From DASSJT01 sp963715025 (lineage in GTDB: Bacteria; Actinomycetota; Actinomycetes; Actinomycetales; Dermatophilaceae): DNA of 16,902 nt. Under the pieces are notes generated by a model. The model was given only the letters and a program-made list of their open reading frames with translations, searched no databases and was not told the origin of the DNA. The translations under genes were made by a program, and so were the position numbers. The stretch covers positions 1 through 16,902 of the forward strand of contig CAVQQQ010000007.1 of the NCBI GenBank assembly GCA_963715025.1, read 5' to 3'. Positions 7,584 to 14,099 of this stretch are shown piece after piece. How positions within the stretch are numbered: the first letter of the stretch is position 1; every line of letters begins with the position of its first letter.

Positions 7584-8752
7584 GGCCGCACCTGCGTTGT
7601 CGGGGCCTTTGCCACAGGGGGTTCCGCTGCCACGACCTCGTCCGCTGCCGCCGCTGCCGCCGCTGCCCGAGCCTTGGCAACCTGCTTGGTCAGCACCGCC
7701 AACTCAGCGCGCAGCCGGGAAACCTGCGCCGTCGCGTTGTCCAGTGCCTCGTTGGCCTCGGGCCGCTGCGCCCTGAGCGCCGCGAGCTGCTCCTTGGCCG
7801 CGGCCCGCTCGGCCGTGGCCGCGGCGAGGCGCTCCGTGGCTGACTGGGCGGCGACGCCGGCCCGTGACATCCGGTCATCGGCACGTGTCCGGGCATCGGT
7901 GGCAGCCGACAGCGCCGTCGACGCGTTGCTGAACAGCTGAGCCGCCTCGGATGCCCGCTGCATGGCGAGGGCGGATCGAGCCCTGCCCACGCGGTCGGCG
8001 ATCGCCGCCATCTGCCATGCGGTGAAGGCCGGCGCGTAGGCCTTCCCCTTGGCCTTGTCGACCTTGGTCACGGCCCGCTTCACTGCAGTACGCGCGGCCG
8101 CAGCCTGCGCGGTCAGGTCCTCGAGCCGCGAGCGGGCGGCTGCGTCGACCTCCGCCGCCGCGGCTGACTCTGCTGCGGCCGCGTCGTATGCCGCCACGGC
8201 TCCGGCCTGCGCGGCCTTCGCGGCCTTGACCTCCGAGCTCGTGGTCGCCACGTCCTTGTTCGCCGCCTTCATGGCAGCGGTGCCGGCCGAGCGCCGGTCA
8301 CTCGCGGCCGTGATCGCCTCGGAGAGCTGGCTGCTTCGGGTGGTCAGTGCGCTCAGCTCGGCCTCAGCAGCATCGAGGAGTGCCTGGACTTCGGCCAACT
8401 GGGCTGCCAGCCGCTCGAGTCGTTGGGCGGGCGTGGTCCTGCTCTTCCCGGCGGCGGGTCTCGCGATGGCGGGCCTCGTCGTGGCGGCCTTCGCGATGGC
8501 GGGCTTGAGGGTCGCCAACGACGCCGACCTGGCGACTGACCCCGCGGTCCAGCTCGCGTCGACCATGACTCCGGGGTCGGTCGCCAGGCGCGGCGCGCCG
8601 GCGGCGCCCGCGATGACGGGTCCGGTCATCAGCAGCGCCCCGGCCGCAACCAGAGCGACGGGGACCCTCGAGGAGGTCCTCAGCCGGGCACGCGGGCGCA
8701 CCCGGGGGAGGACGCCTCCCACCCCCCGGCGGGCAAACCGCGCCGCGTCCAC
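7580..8752 (-). CDS. Exported coiled-coil protein
   Basis: The protein has about 390 residues. After a basic N-terminus comes one hydrophobic segment (VPVALVAAGALLMTGPVIAG, roughly residues 30-49) that acts as a signal peptide or membrane anchor. From about residue 95 to the end it is alanine-rich with heptad-like spacing (RLERLAAQLAEVQALLDAAE and similar), so most of it should be extended coiled coil. A short non-helical insert near KAYAPAFTAWQMAAI sits mid-protein. I see no enzymatic domain and no peptidoglycan-hydrolase domain at the C-terminus. I chose the GTG at 8752 because a -10 box ends seven bases upstream; the GTG at 8794 in the same frame is the alternative and adds 14 residues. 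The stop overlaps the nuclease start. Confidence 0.75.
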   Translation of the reverse strand: MDAARFARRGVGGVLPRVRPRARLRTSSRVPVALVAAGALLMTGPVIAGAAGAPRLATDPGVMVDASWTAGSVARSASLATLKPAIAKAATTRPAIARPAAGKSRTTPAQRLERLAAQLAEVQALLDAAEAELSALTTRSSQLSEAITAASDRRSAGTAAMKAANKDVATTSSEVKAAKAAQAGAVAAYDAAAAESAAAAEVDAAARSRLEDLTAQAAAARTAVKRAVTKVDKAKGKAYAPAFTAWQMAAIADRVGRARSALAMQRASEAAQLFSNASTALSAATDARTRADDRMSRAGVAAQSATERLAAATAERAAAKEQLAALRAQRPEANEALDNATAQVSRLRAELAVLTKQVAKARAAAAAAAADEVVAAEPPVAKAPTTQVRP

Positions 8753-8759
8753 AGCCGTG

Positions 8760-8788
8760 AGAGTAACGCTGGACGGCCCGGGTGGGAA
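8760..8788 (-). promoter_or_regulatory. Promoter for coiled-coil gene, leaderless type
   Basis: On the minus strand TTCCCA (8788-8783) and TACTCT (8765-8760) are 17 bases apart, and the -10 box ends seven bases before GTG 8752. This geometry would place transcription start at or next to the start codon. The -35 match is only 4 of 6. It lies in the short gap after the TipA-like gene, so it may supplement read-through. Confidence 0.4.
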
Positions 8789-8820
8789 CCCCACGCAACC
8801 CTAAGGTCGCGACGATCCGG

Positions 8821-9609
8821 TCACGCGAGCTCGGAGATCGCGAAGTGCGTGAGGGCGTCGCGGACGTAGGTGGCCCCGGTCGGCCCGCCGTAGTTGGCGG
8901 CGAACCGCTCGTCGGCGACGTACATGTCGGCCAGGCCCGCGAGCTGGTCGGCGTTTGGGGCCTTGTTGCCCCACCCTGCGGCGATCCAGGCGTGGTGCCG
9001 ACGGGCCAGTGTCTGGGCCGCCTCCCCATCGACCGGCGCGCCCGCGGCCTGGAGCTCCGCCCACGCCCCGGCGATTGCGGTGTGCTCGTCCATGAACGCC
9101 TGCTGGCCCTCGGATCCGAGCCCGCGCCACCACCGGTCGCTGTCGGCATAGGCCTGGGCGCCCCAGCGCTGCTCGACCTCCTCCTTGTACTGCGTGTGAT
9201 CGAACCCGTCGAACATGTCGTCGGCCATGATCGGTACTCCCCTCTCCCTGCTCGTGATCGTGCGCTCGACGCTGGCGATCTGCCGGTCGAGCCGGTCGGA
9301 CTCCGCGCGCAACCACTCGAGGTGGGCCCGGAGCGCGGTGGTGTCATCAGCGGCGTCCAGCGCCTCAGCGATGGCTGCTACGCCCAGCCCGAGCCGGCGC
9401 AGCATCAGGATCCGCTGCAGCCGGGTCAGGGCGGCGATGTCGTAGTAGCGGTAGCCGTTGGCCCCGACCCGGGACGGCTCGAGCAGTCCGACGTCGCCGT
9501 AGTGACGCAGCGTGCGACTCGTCGTGCCCGCCAGCCGGGCGACCTCGGCGATCCCGTACTCGACGTCCGCCACCTCGGCCCCGTCATCCGCCACCTGAGG
9601 CTGCGCCAC
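8821..9609 (-). CDS. MerR-family regulator with TipAS domain
   Basis: The protein has 262 residues, close to the 253 of TipAL. Residues 18-80 are a MerR winged helix: YGIAEVARLAGTTSRTLRHY, then DVGLLEPSRVGANGYRYYD and LQRILMLRRLGLGVAAI. A dimerisation helix covers about 90-120. Residues 130-262 match TipAS, with FDGFDHTQYKEEVEQRWG early and LADMYVADERFAANYGG near the end. TipA proteins bind thiopeptides or other multidrug-like ligands and switch on their own promoter. This one has no cysteine anywhere, so it cannot form the covalent thiopeptide bond known for TipA. GTG 9609 is chosen because GGGAGGTG stands just upstream; the frame is open to 9753 but extending past the promoter is implausible. 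Confidence 0.9.
   Translation of the reverse strand: MAQPQVADDGAEVADVEYGIAEVARLAGTTSRTLRHYGDVGLLEPSRVGANGYRYYDIAALTRLQRILMLRRLGLGVAAIAEALDAADDTTALRAHLEWLRAESDRLDRQIASVERTITSRERGVPIMADDMFDGFDHTQYKEEVEQRWGAQAYADSDRWWRGLGSEGQQAFMDEHTAIAGAWAELQAAGAPVDGEAAQTLARRHHAWIAAGWGNKAPNADQLAGLADMYVADERFAANYGGPTGATYVRDALTHFAISELA
9225..9242 (-). promoter_or_regulatory. Internal ribosome binding site for a TipAS-like short form
   Basis: Inside the regulator gene, GGGGAG (9242-9237) lies eight bases before an in-frame ATG at 9228 (residue 128), exactly at the junction between the coiled-coil linker and the ligand-binding domain. Initiation here would make a 135-residue protein, comparable to the free TipAS form (144 residues) made from an internal start in Streptomyces. 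Production here is inferred. Confidence 0.5.
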
Positions 9610-9658
9610 CTCGTTCACCTCCCGCCGGGCGTGACCCGCTCTGCCGTGCACGGGGATC

Positions 9659-9689
9659 ACGATAGAAGTTGACGCAACGTCAATGTCAA
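9659..9689 (-). promoter_or_regulatory. MerR-type autoregulated promoter with perfect dyad
   Basis: On the minus strand a perfect TTGACA (9689-9684) and TATCGT (9664-9659) are separated by 19 bases, the over-long spacing typical of promoters twisted into shape by MerR-family activators. Within the spacer, 9669-9683 is a perfect 15-base inverted repeat, TTGACG-TTG-CGTCAA. The promoter faces the TipA-like gene starting at 9609, so autoregulation is the obvious reading. Confidence 0.85.
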
Positions 9690-9757
9690 CCCCACACGCC
9701 ACACCCCCAGCCCCCGGCCGCCGCACGCCCCCGCCCCCAGTGGGAGCGGGCATCGGG

Positions 9758-9823
9758 ATCCGCCTCCCTTCCTGCGATCTGCTTCCGGAATTCGGGAAGC
9801 AGATCCTCGAAAGGGAAGCGGAT
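9758..9823 (-). terminator. Nested hairpin downstream of lysE-type gene
   Basis: An inner perfect stem GATCTGCTTCC / GGAAGCAGATC (9776-9786 with 9795-9805, loop of eight) sits inside an outer stem in which 9758-9770 pairs with 9811-9823 almost perfectly (ATCCGC.TCCCTT against AAGGGAAGCGGAT). It begins 14 bases after the stop of the LysE-type gene. There is no T-run. It would insulate the MerR promoter just beyond it. The symmetrical nested form could also be a regulatory or recombination site. Confidence 0.55.
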
Positions 9824-9837
9824 CGCGGGTCGCGGTG

Positions 9838-10482
9838 TCAGGCGCCGAGCGCCAGCTTCACGGCGTAGCCGGCCACGATCGCGTACCCCGTCAGCGAGAC
9901 CCCGACCCGGACGCGCTCGGACATCCGGGACCCGGCCGTGGCGCCACCGATCGCCAGGACCAGCTGCCACGCCAGCGACCCGAGGAACACCCCGACGGCG
10001 AACGCTGTCCCCGCCCCGGGGCCGACCAGGCGCTGCGAGAGCCCCGCGGTCAGGGCGACGAAGTACACGGCGGTCATGGGGTTGATCGCCGTGAGCCCCA
10101 CGAACCGCAGGAACGTGCTGAGGGAGCCGATGGGCAGCTCGGGCACCTCGGACACCTCGGGTGCCACGGGCGGGTCCGGCGCGCGCAGGCTGCGCAGCAG
10201 GTCGCGGACGCCGACGACCACGACCGCGGTGAGCGCCAGGGCGCCGACCACCTGGACGATGCGCTCGACATCCGACAGGGCATCGGCGATCCGCTGACCG
10301 AGGGCCACCGCGAGGAGTGCGTACCCGAAGTCCACCGTGGCGACCGCCACGGCAGCGATCCCGGCCGCCCGGATGCCCCGTTCCACGCCCTCGCGCACGA
10401 TCAGCACCCCGATCGCCCCGAGGGGCAGCGCGATGCCCAGCCCGGCGGCGATCCCCGCCACGAGCGGAGTCCACGCGATCAC
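9838..10482 (-). CDS. LysE-family exporter
   Basis: The protein has 214 residues, the usual size for LysE/RhtB amino-acid exporters. Six hydrophobic segments are visible: VAGIAAGLGIALPLGAIGVL at the start, a stretch around AAVAVATVDFGYALLAVAL, VVGALALTAVVVVGV, then after a charged linker rich in P and E the segment FVGLTAINPMTAVYFVALTA with the family NP motif, AVGVFLGSLAWQLVLAIGG and a final helix near the C-terminus. It probably exports amino acids or related small solutes from the cytoplasmic membrane; the substrate is not predictable. GTG 10482 is chosen because homology begins there and a TACCCT box (10494-10489) ends six bases before it with no ribosome binding site, suggesting a leaderless message. 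It is followed by the nested hairpin. Confidence 0.85.
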   Translation of the reverse strand: MIAWTPLVAGIAAGLGIALPLGAIGVLIVREGVERGIRAAGIAAVAVATVDFGYALLAVALGQRIADALSDVERIVQVVGALALTAVVVVGVRDLLRSLRAPDPPVAPEVSEVPELPIGSLSTFLRFVGLTAINPMTAVYFVALTAGLSQRLVGPGAGTAFAVGVFLGSLAWQLVLAIGGATAGSRMSERVRVGVSLTGYAIVAGYAVKLALGA

Positions 10483-10488
10483 CGGCCA

Positions 10489-10494
10489 AGGGTA
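10489..10494 (-). promoter_or_regulatory. -10 box of LysE-type gene, leaderless type
   Basis: TACCCT fits TANNNT and ends six bases before GTG 10482. No convincing -35 hexamer lies 16-19 bases upstream, so this is suggestive only. Confidence 0.3.
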
Positions 10495-10590
10495 GGCCCC
10501 GACCCCGTGCTGCCAGGGACGGCTGCCGGACGCGGAGGCCGCAACCCCGGCCGAGCCGGCGGATCGCTGGGCCACTCACCGGGCCCCACC

Positions 10591-11337
10591 TCACGGCGAT
10601 CCGACGAGCGCCTCCAGGGGAGCCGTTGGCAGATGGATCCAGCCCTCCACCGCGGCGACCTGCTGATGAGGGCCCGCCGGATCCGTCACGTGGAGGGCTA
10701 CCGCACGCGCGATGAGGGCGCACACGACGGCGTCCAGCGCGTGGTCGGAGGTCCGGCACATCCCCGCCTGCTGCCCCAGGTCGAGCCAGGGCGCCGCTGC
10801 GAGGAGGCTGTCGACGAGCCCGTCGCGGACCTCCCGGTTGGCTGAGCCCTTGTAGCCCCGGTGCGGCAGCTGCCAGTGGCGCAGCGCGGCGGCCGGGTAC
10901 ACCTCGGCCAGCAGGCCCGACCCATCGCGGCTGACATCGAGCCCGGCAGCCCCCAAGGTGGCGGCGATGGCAGCCCAGCGCAGGGCTGCATGACCGATCC
11001 GGTCGGCCGAGACGCTCAGGGGCGTCAGGCCGGTGGTCTGATGGACGTGCTCGTCGGTGACCCGCACGGTCAGGCCCCGGCGCCAGCCCCTGCCGGACGA
11101 GGCCGGTGGCGCCAGCAGTCCACGCTCGTGCTCACGGACCAGGCGGACGAAGCCCGTCGGCCAGCCGAACGGGCAGTCGACCCCGACCTTGTCGGCAACG
11201 CGAGCCGCAGCCACGACGTCAGCATCCGCGGCGTCCGGGACGAGGGCGGTGACCTCGGCCCGCGCGTCGTCCCAGGCGATGATGGCGACGGCCGTGCCCG
11301 CAGCCTCGGCGGCGAGGTCCACTCCGACGGTGATCAC
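10591..11337 (-). CDS. DUF429 family protein
   Basis: The protein has 248 residues. The start ITVGVDLAAEAAGTAVAII, the VGVDCPFGWP segment at about 60-70, the RVTDEHVHQTTGLTPLSVS segment and the SDHALDAVVCALIARAVAL segment near the end are those of DUF429, predicted to have an RNase H-like fold with acidic residues resembling a nuclease site (D in GVDLA, D in VDCPF, D in DHALDA). No activity has been established that I can cite. GTG 11337 is chosen because the first beta strand begins there. CATACT (11349-11344) lies six bases before it without a ribosome binding site, another possible leaderless start. The frame is open upstream to 11505 but that part is low in coding character. The GNAT gene is divergent. 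Confidence 0.8.
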   Translation of the reverse strand: MITVGVDLAAEAAGTAVAIIAWDDARAEVTALVPDAADADVVAAARVADKVGVDCPFGWPTGFVRLVREHERGLLAPPASSGRGWRRGLTVRVTDEHVHQTTGLTPLSVSADRIGHAALRWAAIAATLGAAGLDVSRDGSGLLAEVYPAAALRHWQLPHRGYKGSANREVRDGLVDSLLAAAPWLDLGQQAGMCRTSDHALDAVVCALIARAVALHVTDPAGPHQQVAAVEGWIHLPTAPLEALVGSP

Positions 11338-11447
11338 AGCCGCAGTATGGCGGCGGGAGGCGAGCGTGACCTCCCCCTGCAGGCAGGGAGTCGCAGGTGG
11401 CCTTGCTCGGTCATAGCCTGAGGGCATGGCGGGATCGGCGGGAGACC

Positions 11448-12221
11448 GTGTCGTGCGGGACCGGTGCTGGGCAGCCGATGCTGCAGCTGCGCCTGATGCA
11501 CGCAACGGGGGCCGCGCATCGCAGCTTCGTTCGGTTGGGCTCGGTCATGGCCATCGACATCGGGGTGCCCCAGCCGTGGGGCATCCAGGCCTGCCCCGGG
11601 TTGCGCGACGTGGAACCCGAGGATGTGCGCGCCGCCCTGCAGTGGTGCGAGGATCGTGGTCGCGGGCACGGCTGGCGCGCCTGCCTCCCCGAGGCACGCG
11701 TCGGGCACCCGCCCTGGGACGGGCTCGTGCCGGTGGAGCGGCTCCCGATCTTCGCCGCCGACTCCGCCCACGTTGCGCGCCTCGACCCGCCCACGATCCC
11801 CGACCTCGTCCTGGATGACGACCCGTCGTACGAGTCGGTCGTTGCGGCCTACGGGGGGTGGATGGGCGACGAGTCCCTCGCGCGGCTGCTCGTGGTCCGA
11901 AGCGACCTCGCCCGACCTGGGCGACGGTTCATCGTCGGATCGGTGCTCGGACGTCCGGTCGGGTGCGCATTCGTGTGGTGGGCTGGCGGGACCGGCTACC
12001 TCTCCGGGATCGGAGTCCTGCCCGGCCAGCGCGGCCTGGGTTACGGGAGGTCGTTGACGGCGGCGGCGGCCCGACTTGCTGGGTCCGGTCCAGGTGAGGG
12101 CGCGGGACCGGACCTGGTCTGGATGCATGCCACGAAAGAGGGGGCGGCCCTGTACTCGCAGATGGGCTTCGCGCTGGTGGACACCGAGGTCCAGCTCGCC
12201 GCCCCGGGGACGTCCACCTGA
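11448..12221 (+). CDS. GNAT-family acetyltransferase
   Basis: The protein has about 257 residues, with the N-acetyltransferase fold in the C-terminal half. Motif A, the acetyl-CoA pyrophosphate loop, is GVLPGQRGLGYGRSL at about 189-203. It is preceded by the strand VGCAFVWWAGGTGYLSG and followed by LVWMHATKEGAALYSQMGF, the usual motif B region in which the last helix carries the tyrosine. The N-terminal half (AIDIGVPQPWGIQACPGL, then EDVRAALQWCEDRG) looks like a degenerate second GNAT-like module seen in tandem acetyltransferases. The substrate is unknown. The start is uncertain: GTG 11448 follows GGGAG very closely, ATG 11478 and ATG 11397 are alternatives in frame. It converges on the DUF2237 gene. 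Confidence 0.8.
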   Translation: MSCGTGAGQPMLQLRLMHATGAAHRSFVRLGSVMAIDIGVPQPWGIQACPGLRDVEPEDVRAALQWCEDRGRGHGWRACLPEARVGHPPWDGLVPVERLPIFAADSAHVARLDPPTIPDLVLDDDPSYESVVAAYGGWMGDESLARLLVVRSDLARPGRRFIVGSVLGRPVGCAFVWWAGGTGYLSGIGVLPGQRGLGYGRSLTAAAARLAGSGPGEGAGPDLVWMHATKEGAALYSQMGFALVDTEVQLAAPGTST

Positions 12222-12222
12222 C

Positions 12223-12239
12223 CCGCCCACCCCGGGCGG
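12223..12239 (+). terminator. GC hairpin after GNAT gene
   Basis: CCGCCC-ACCCC-GGGCGG starts one base after the TGA at 12219-12221. It is a six-pair all-GC stem with a five-base loop and no T-run, a form common in high-GC actinobacteria. It could stop transcription from both converging genes. Confidence 0.4.
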
Positions 12240-12302
12240 ACAGTCCAGGCCGGACGGTTCGCCCGGATGACCATCGCGATGCCCCCTGGCCCGGACGCAC
12301 GC

Positions 12303-12695
12303 TCAGGGGTCGAGCGAGCTGAGGTCGCCCGGCACGTCGACGGCGTGCTCCTGGAGCACTGACATCGGCACGATCTGCAGGACGGCCGCGTTGGTCGAGG
12401 CCAGGACGACGGGTGCTGCGACTCCCTCGCGGTGGGCCCGGGCCCAGTTGGCTGCCGTCACGCACCACCGGTCGCCCGGGACGAGGCCGGGGAAGCGGTA
12501 CTCGGGGCGCGGGGTGGACAGGTCGTTGCCGATCCGGCGCTGCTGGTCGAGGAACTCCGCGGTCACCACCGCGCAGATGGTGTGGCTCCCGAGGTCCTCA
12601 GGCCCGGTGCAGCAGCTGCCGTCGCGGAAGAACCCGGTCATCGGATCGGTGCCGCAGGGTTCCAGCTCGCCCCCGAGGACGTTGCGCTCAGCCAT
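12303..12695 (-). CDS. DUF2237 family protein
   Basis: The protein has 130 residues and is highly characteristic of DUF2237: MAERNVLGGELEPCGTDPMTG, then FFRDGSCCTGPEDLGSHTIC, VVTAEFLDQQRRIGNDLSTP, FPGLVPGDRWCVTAANW and VVLASTNAAVLQIVPMSVLQ. Conserved cysteines (CGTDP, SCCTG, HTIC, RWCV) suggest metal or redox chemistry, but the family has no established function. The ATG at 12695 is chosen from where family similarity begins; the frame is open to 12827 but that extension is low-complexity. No ribosome binding site is seen. The gene lies downstream of the DUF6326 gene on the same strand with 162 bases between them, in which I see nothing else. Confidence 0.88.
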   Translation of the reverse strand: MAERNVLGGELEPCGTDPMTGFFRDGSCCTGPEDLGSHTICAVVTAEFLDQQRRIGNDLSTPRPEYRFPGLVPGDRWCVTAANWARAHREGVAAPVVLASTNAAVLQIVPMSVLQEHAVDVPGDLSSLDP

Positions 12696-12857
12696 GGGGA
12701 CAGCATTGCGTGCGGCCGGCGCACGCGCCACGCATGGGGACCCGCGGCGACCCGGAGCAGCTGGATGTGGACGCCCACTCGCCCAGCAGCCCCTCGAGGA
12801 CGTCACCGCAGCTGGTCGCCCAGGCACGGCGACGCCTGCTCGCTCGTCCAGCGGCCG

Positions 12858-13337
12858 TCACCTGCCGCCGCCCTCCCTGTCCACGGGCGCACCCACCTCT
12901 GTCCTCGGCCACGTCCAGGCACAGCGGACGATCCCCGCGAGCAGGGCGAGCTCGATCACGCTGCCGAGCACGTAGTAGTACCACTCGCCGATCGCACCGG
13001 CGACGATCGTCACGGCGTACAGGACACCGAGCGCGATGTTGGCGACCCTGGCGATCGCCGGTCGCAGCACGAGCGTGCCGACCACCATCAGGATCGGCAG
13101 CAGCACGTAGGCGGTGGTCCCCACCAGGGTCCACTGTGTGATCGCGAACGGGCCGAGCTCGCCCGCCTCGACCTCAGCCCGGTAGTCGGCGCGGTAGTAC
13201 CGGTAGAGATCGACGTAGACGAAGACGAGGAGCATCGCCGTCCAGAGGGCGGAGATCCTGATCCGCACGTTCACCCGGGCGGGCTCGAACGGCGTGGGCG
13301 TGGTGGTGATCGGGGCGGCGTCTACATGAACCGACAT
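12858..13337 (-). CDS. DUF6326 family membrane protein
   Basis: The protein has 159 residues with four predicted membrane helices: about 29-47 (ALWTAMLLVFVYVDLYRYY), 73-95 (TAYVLLPILMVVGTLVL), 97-118 (ANIALGVLYAVTIVAGAIG) and 120-140 (YVLGSVIELALLAGIV). The layout and the VYVDLYRYY segment fit DUF6326, small integral membrane proteins without known activity. ATG 13337 is preceded by AGGAG at a spacing of seven. The promoter at 13405-13376 drives it and carries the twin palindromes, so the divergent TetR protein very likely represses it. The C-terminal tail after helix 4 is short and basic-acidic mixed. Of all genes here it is the best candidate for a ligand-induced target. Confidence 0.8.
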   Translation of the reverse strand: MSVHVDAAPITTTPTPFEPARVNVRIRISALWTAMLLVFVYVDLYRYYRADYRAEVEAGELGPFAITQWTLVGTTAYVLLPILMVVGTLVLRPAIARVANIALGVLYAVTIVAGAIGEWYYYVLGSVIELALLAGIVRCAWTWPRTEVGAPVDREGGGR

Positions 13338-13365
13338 CGGACAACTCCTGACTCTCGGTGGTGGC

Positions 13366-13376
13366 TTACTTAGTAA
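13366..13376. promoter_or_regulatory. Operator palindrome 1 (TetR-type)
   Basis: TTACTTAGTAA is a perfect odd palindrome around T13371. It stands out in GC-rich surroundings. It lies just downstream of the -10 box of the DUF6326 promoter, where a bound repressor would block the start. Its centre is 20 bases from palindrome 2. Confidence 0.75.
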
Positions 13377-13405
13377 TCCTAGCGCCTACTTAGTAAGCTT
13401 GTCCA
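13376..13405 (-). promoter_or_regulatory. Promoter of DUF6326 gene
   Basis: On the minus strand TGGACA (13405-13400) and TAGGAT (13381-13376) are separated by 18 bases, five and four matches of six to consensus. Palindrome 2 lies within the spacer and palindrome 1 at the start-point side. Confidence 0.65.
13387..13395. promoter_or_regulatory. Operator palindrome 2 (TetR-type)
   Basis: TACTTAGTA is a perfect odd palindrome around T13391, the same core as palindrome 1 and two helical turns away. It overlaps the -10 box TAAGCT (13394-13399) that precedes the TetR gene's GTG at 13407 by seven bases, so the repressor could also shut off its own gene. Confidence 0.75.
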
Positions 13406-13406
13406 T

Positions 13407-14099
13407 GTGCGCACCCCGGAAGCCCCTGCACCTCGCCCGCCCCTGACCCGGGACCGGGTCCTGCGTGCGGCAGTCGACCTGGCCGATCGCGACGGGCTGC
13501 CCGCCCTGACCATGCGCCGCCTGGGCGCCGAGCTGGGCGTGGAGGCCATGTCGCTCTACAAGCACGTGGCCAACAAAGGACAGATCCTCGATGGGATCGT
13601 CGAGCTCATCGTCGGCCAGATCGAGACACCGAGCGCCGGGGCGGACTGGAAGCAGGCGATGCGGCTGCGGGCTACTTCAGCGCGCGCGGTGCTCGCCCGG
13701 CACTCCTGGGCGATCGGACTGCTGGAGAGCCGTGGCTCGCTGGGCCCGGCGGCCATGCGCTACCTGGATGCGATCCTGGGGAGCCTGCGGTCGGCGGGCT
13801 TCCCCATCGAGGACGCAGCCCACGCGCTGTGGCTGCTCGACAGCTACGTCTACGGGCACGTCATCCAGGAGACGAGCCTCGCGCCGGCGAGCAGCCCGCC
13901 GTCGGCGTCGCGGCCGGGCTCGGCGTCGGAGCCGGGCTGGGCGCCGGACCTCCTGACCGAGTACCCGCACCTGGCCGAGCTGGCCGAGCATGCGGCCGGA
14001 TCCGACTACAGCGTGGATCGGGAGTTCCAGCACGGCCTCGACCTGATCCTCGACGCACTGGAGCGCGACGTGGCCTCGGCGCCGGATCTCAGACGGTGA
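13407..14099 (+). CDS. TetR-family transcriptional repressor
   Basis: The protein has 230 residues. The N-terminal HTH includes LTRDRVLRAAVDLADRDG, then TMRRLGAELGVEAMSLYKHV (35-54) with the recognition helix and the YKHV typical of TetR proper, followed by NKGQILDGIVELI. Residues about 80-205 fit the all-alpha TetR_C ligand-binding domain, with an alanine/serine/proline-rich loop near 156-175 (SLAPASSPPSASRPGSASEP). GTG 13407 is the start; TAAGCT ends seven bases before it and no ribosome binding site is present, so the message is probably leaderless. It is divergent from the DUF6326 gene and shares its control region. Its last 11 bases overlap the 3' end of the convergent oxidoreductase gene. 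The ligand is unknown. Confidence 0.9.
   Translation: MRTPEAPAPRPPLTRDRVLRAAVDLADRDGLPALTMRRLGAELGVEAMSLYKHVANKGQILDGIVELIVGQIETPSAGADWKQAMRLRATSARAVLARHSWAIGLLESRGSLGPAAMRYLDAILGSLRSAGFPIEDAAHALWLLDSYVYGHVIQETSLAPASSPPSASRPGSASEPGWAPDLLTEYPHLAELAEHAAGSDYSVDREFQHGLDLILDALERDVASAPDLRR

Noticed and set aside
8049..8804. Plus-strand alanine/serine-rich frame opposite the coiled-coil gene
   Set aside because: It mirrors the alanine repeats of the minus-strand gene. The minus strand has the signal segment, the heptads, and the coupled downstream start.
9835..10845. 336-codon plus-strand frame opposite the LysE-type and DUF429 genes
   Set aside because: It crosses the ends of two well-supported minus-strand genes and reads as D/R/G/H-rich filler without a ribosome binding site.
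11426..11818. Leaderless start at ATG 11426 after TAGCCT
   Set aside because: That ATG is in a different frame from the GNAT domain and its frame encodes arginine-rich filler.
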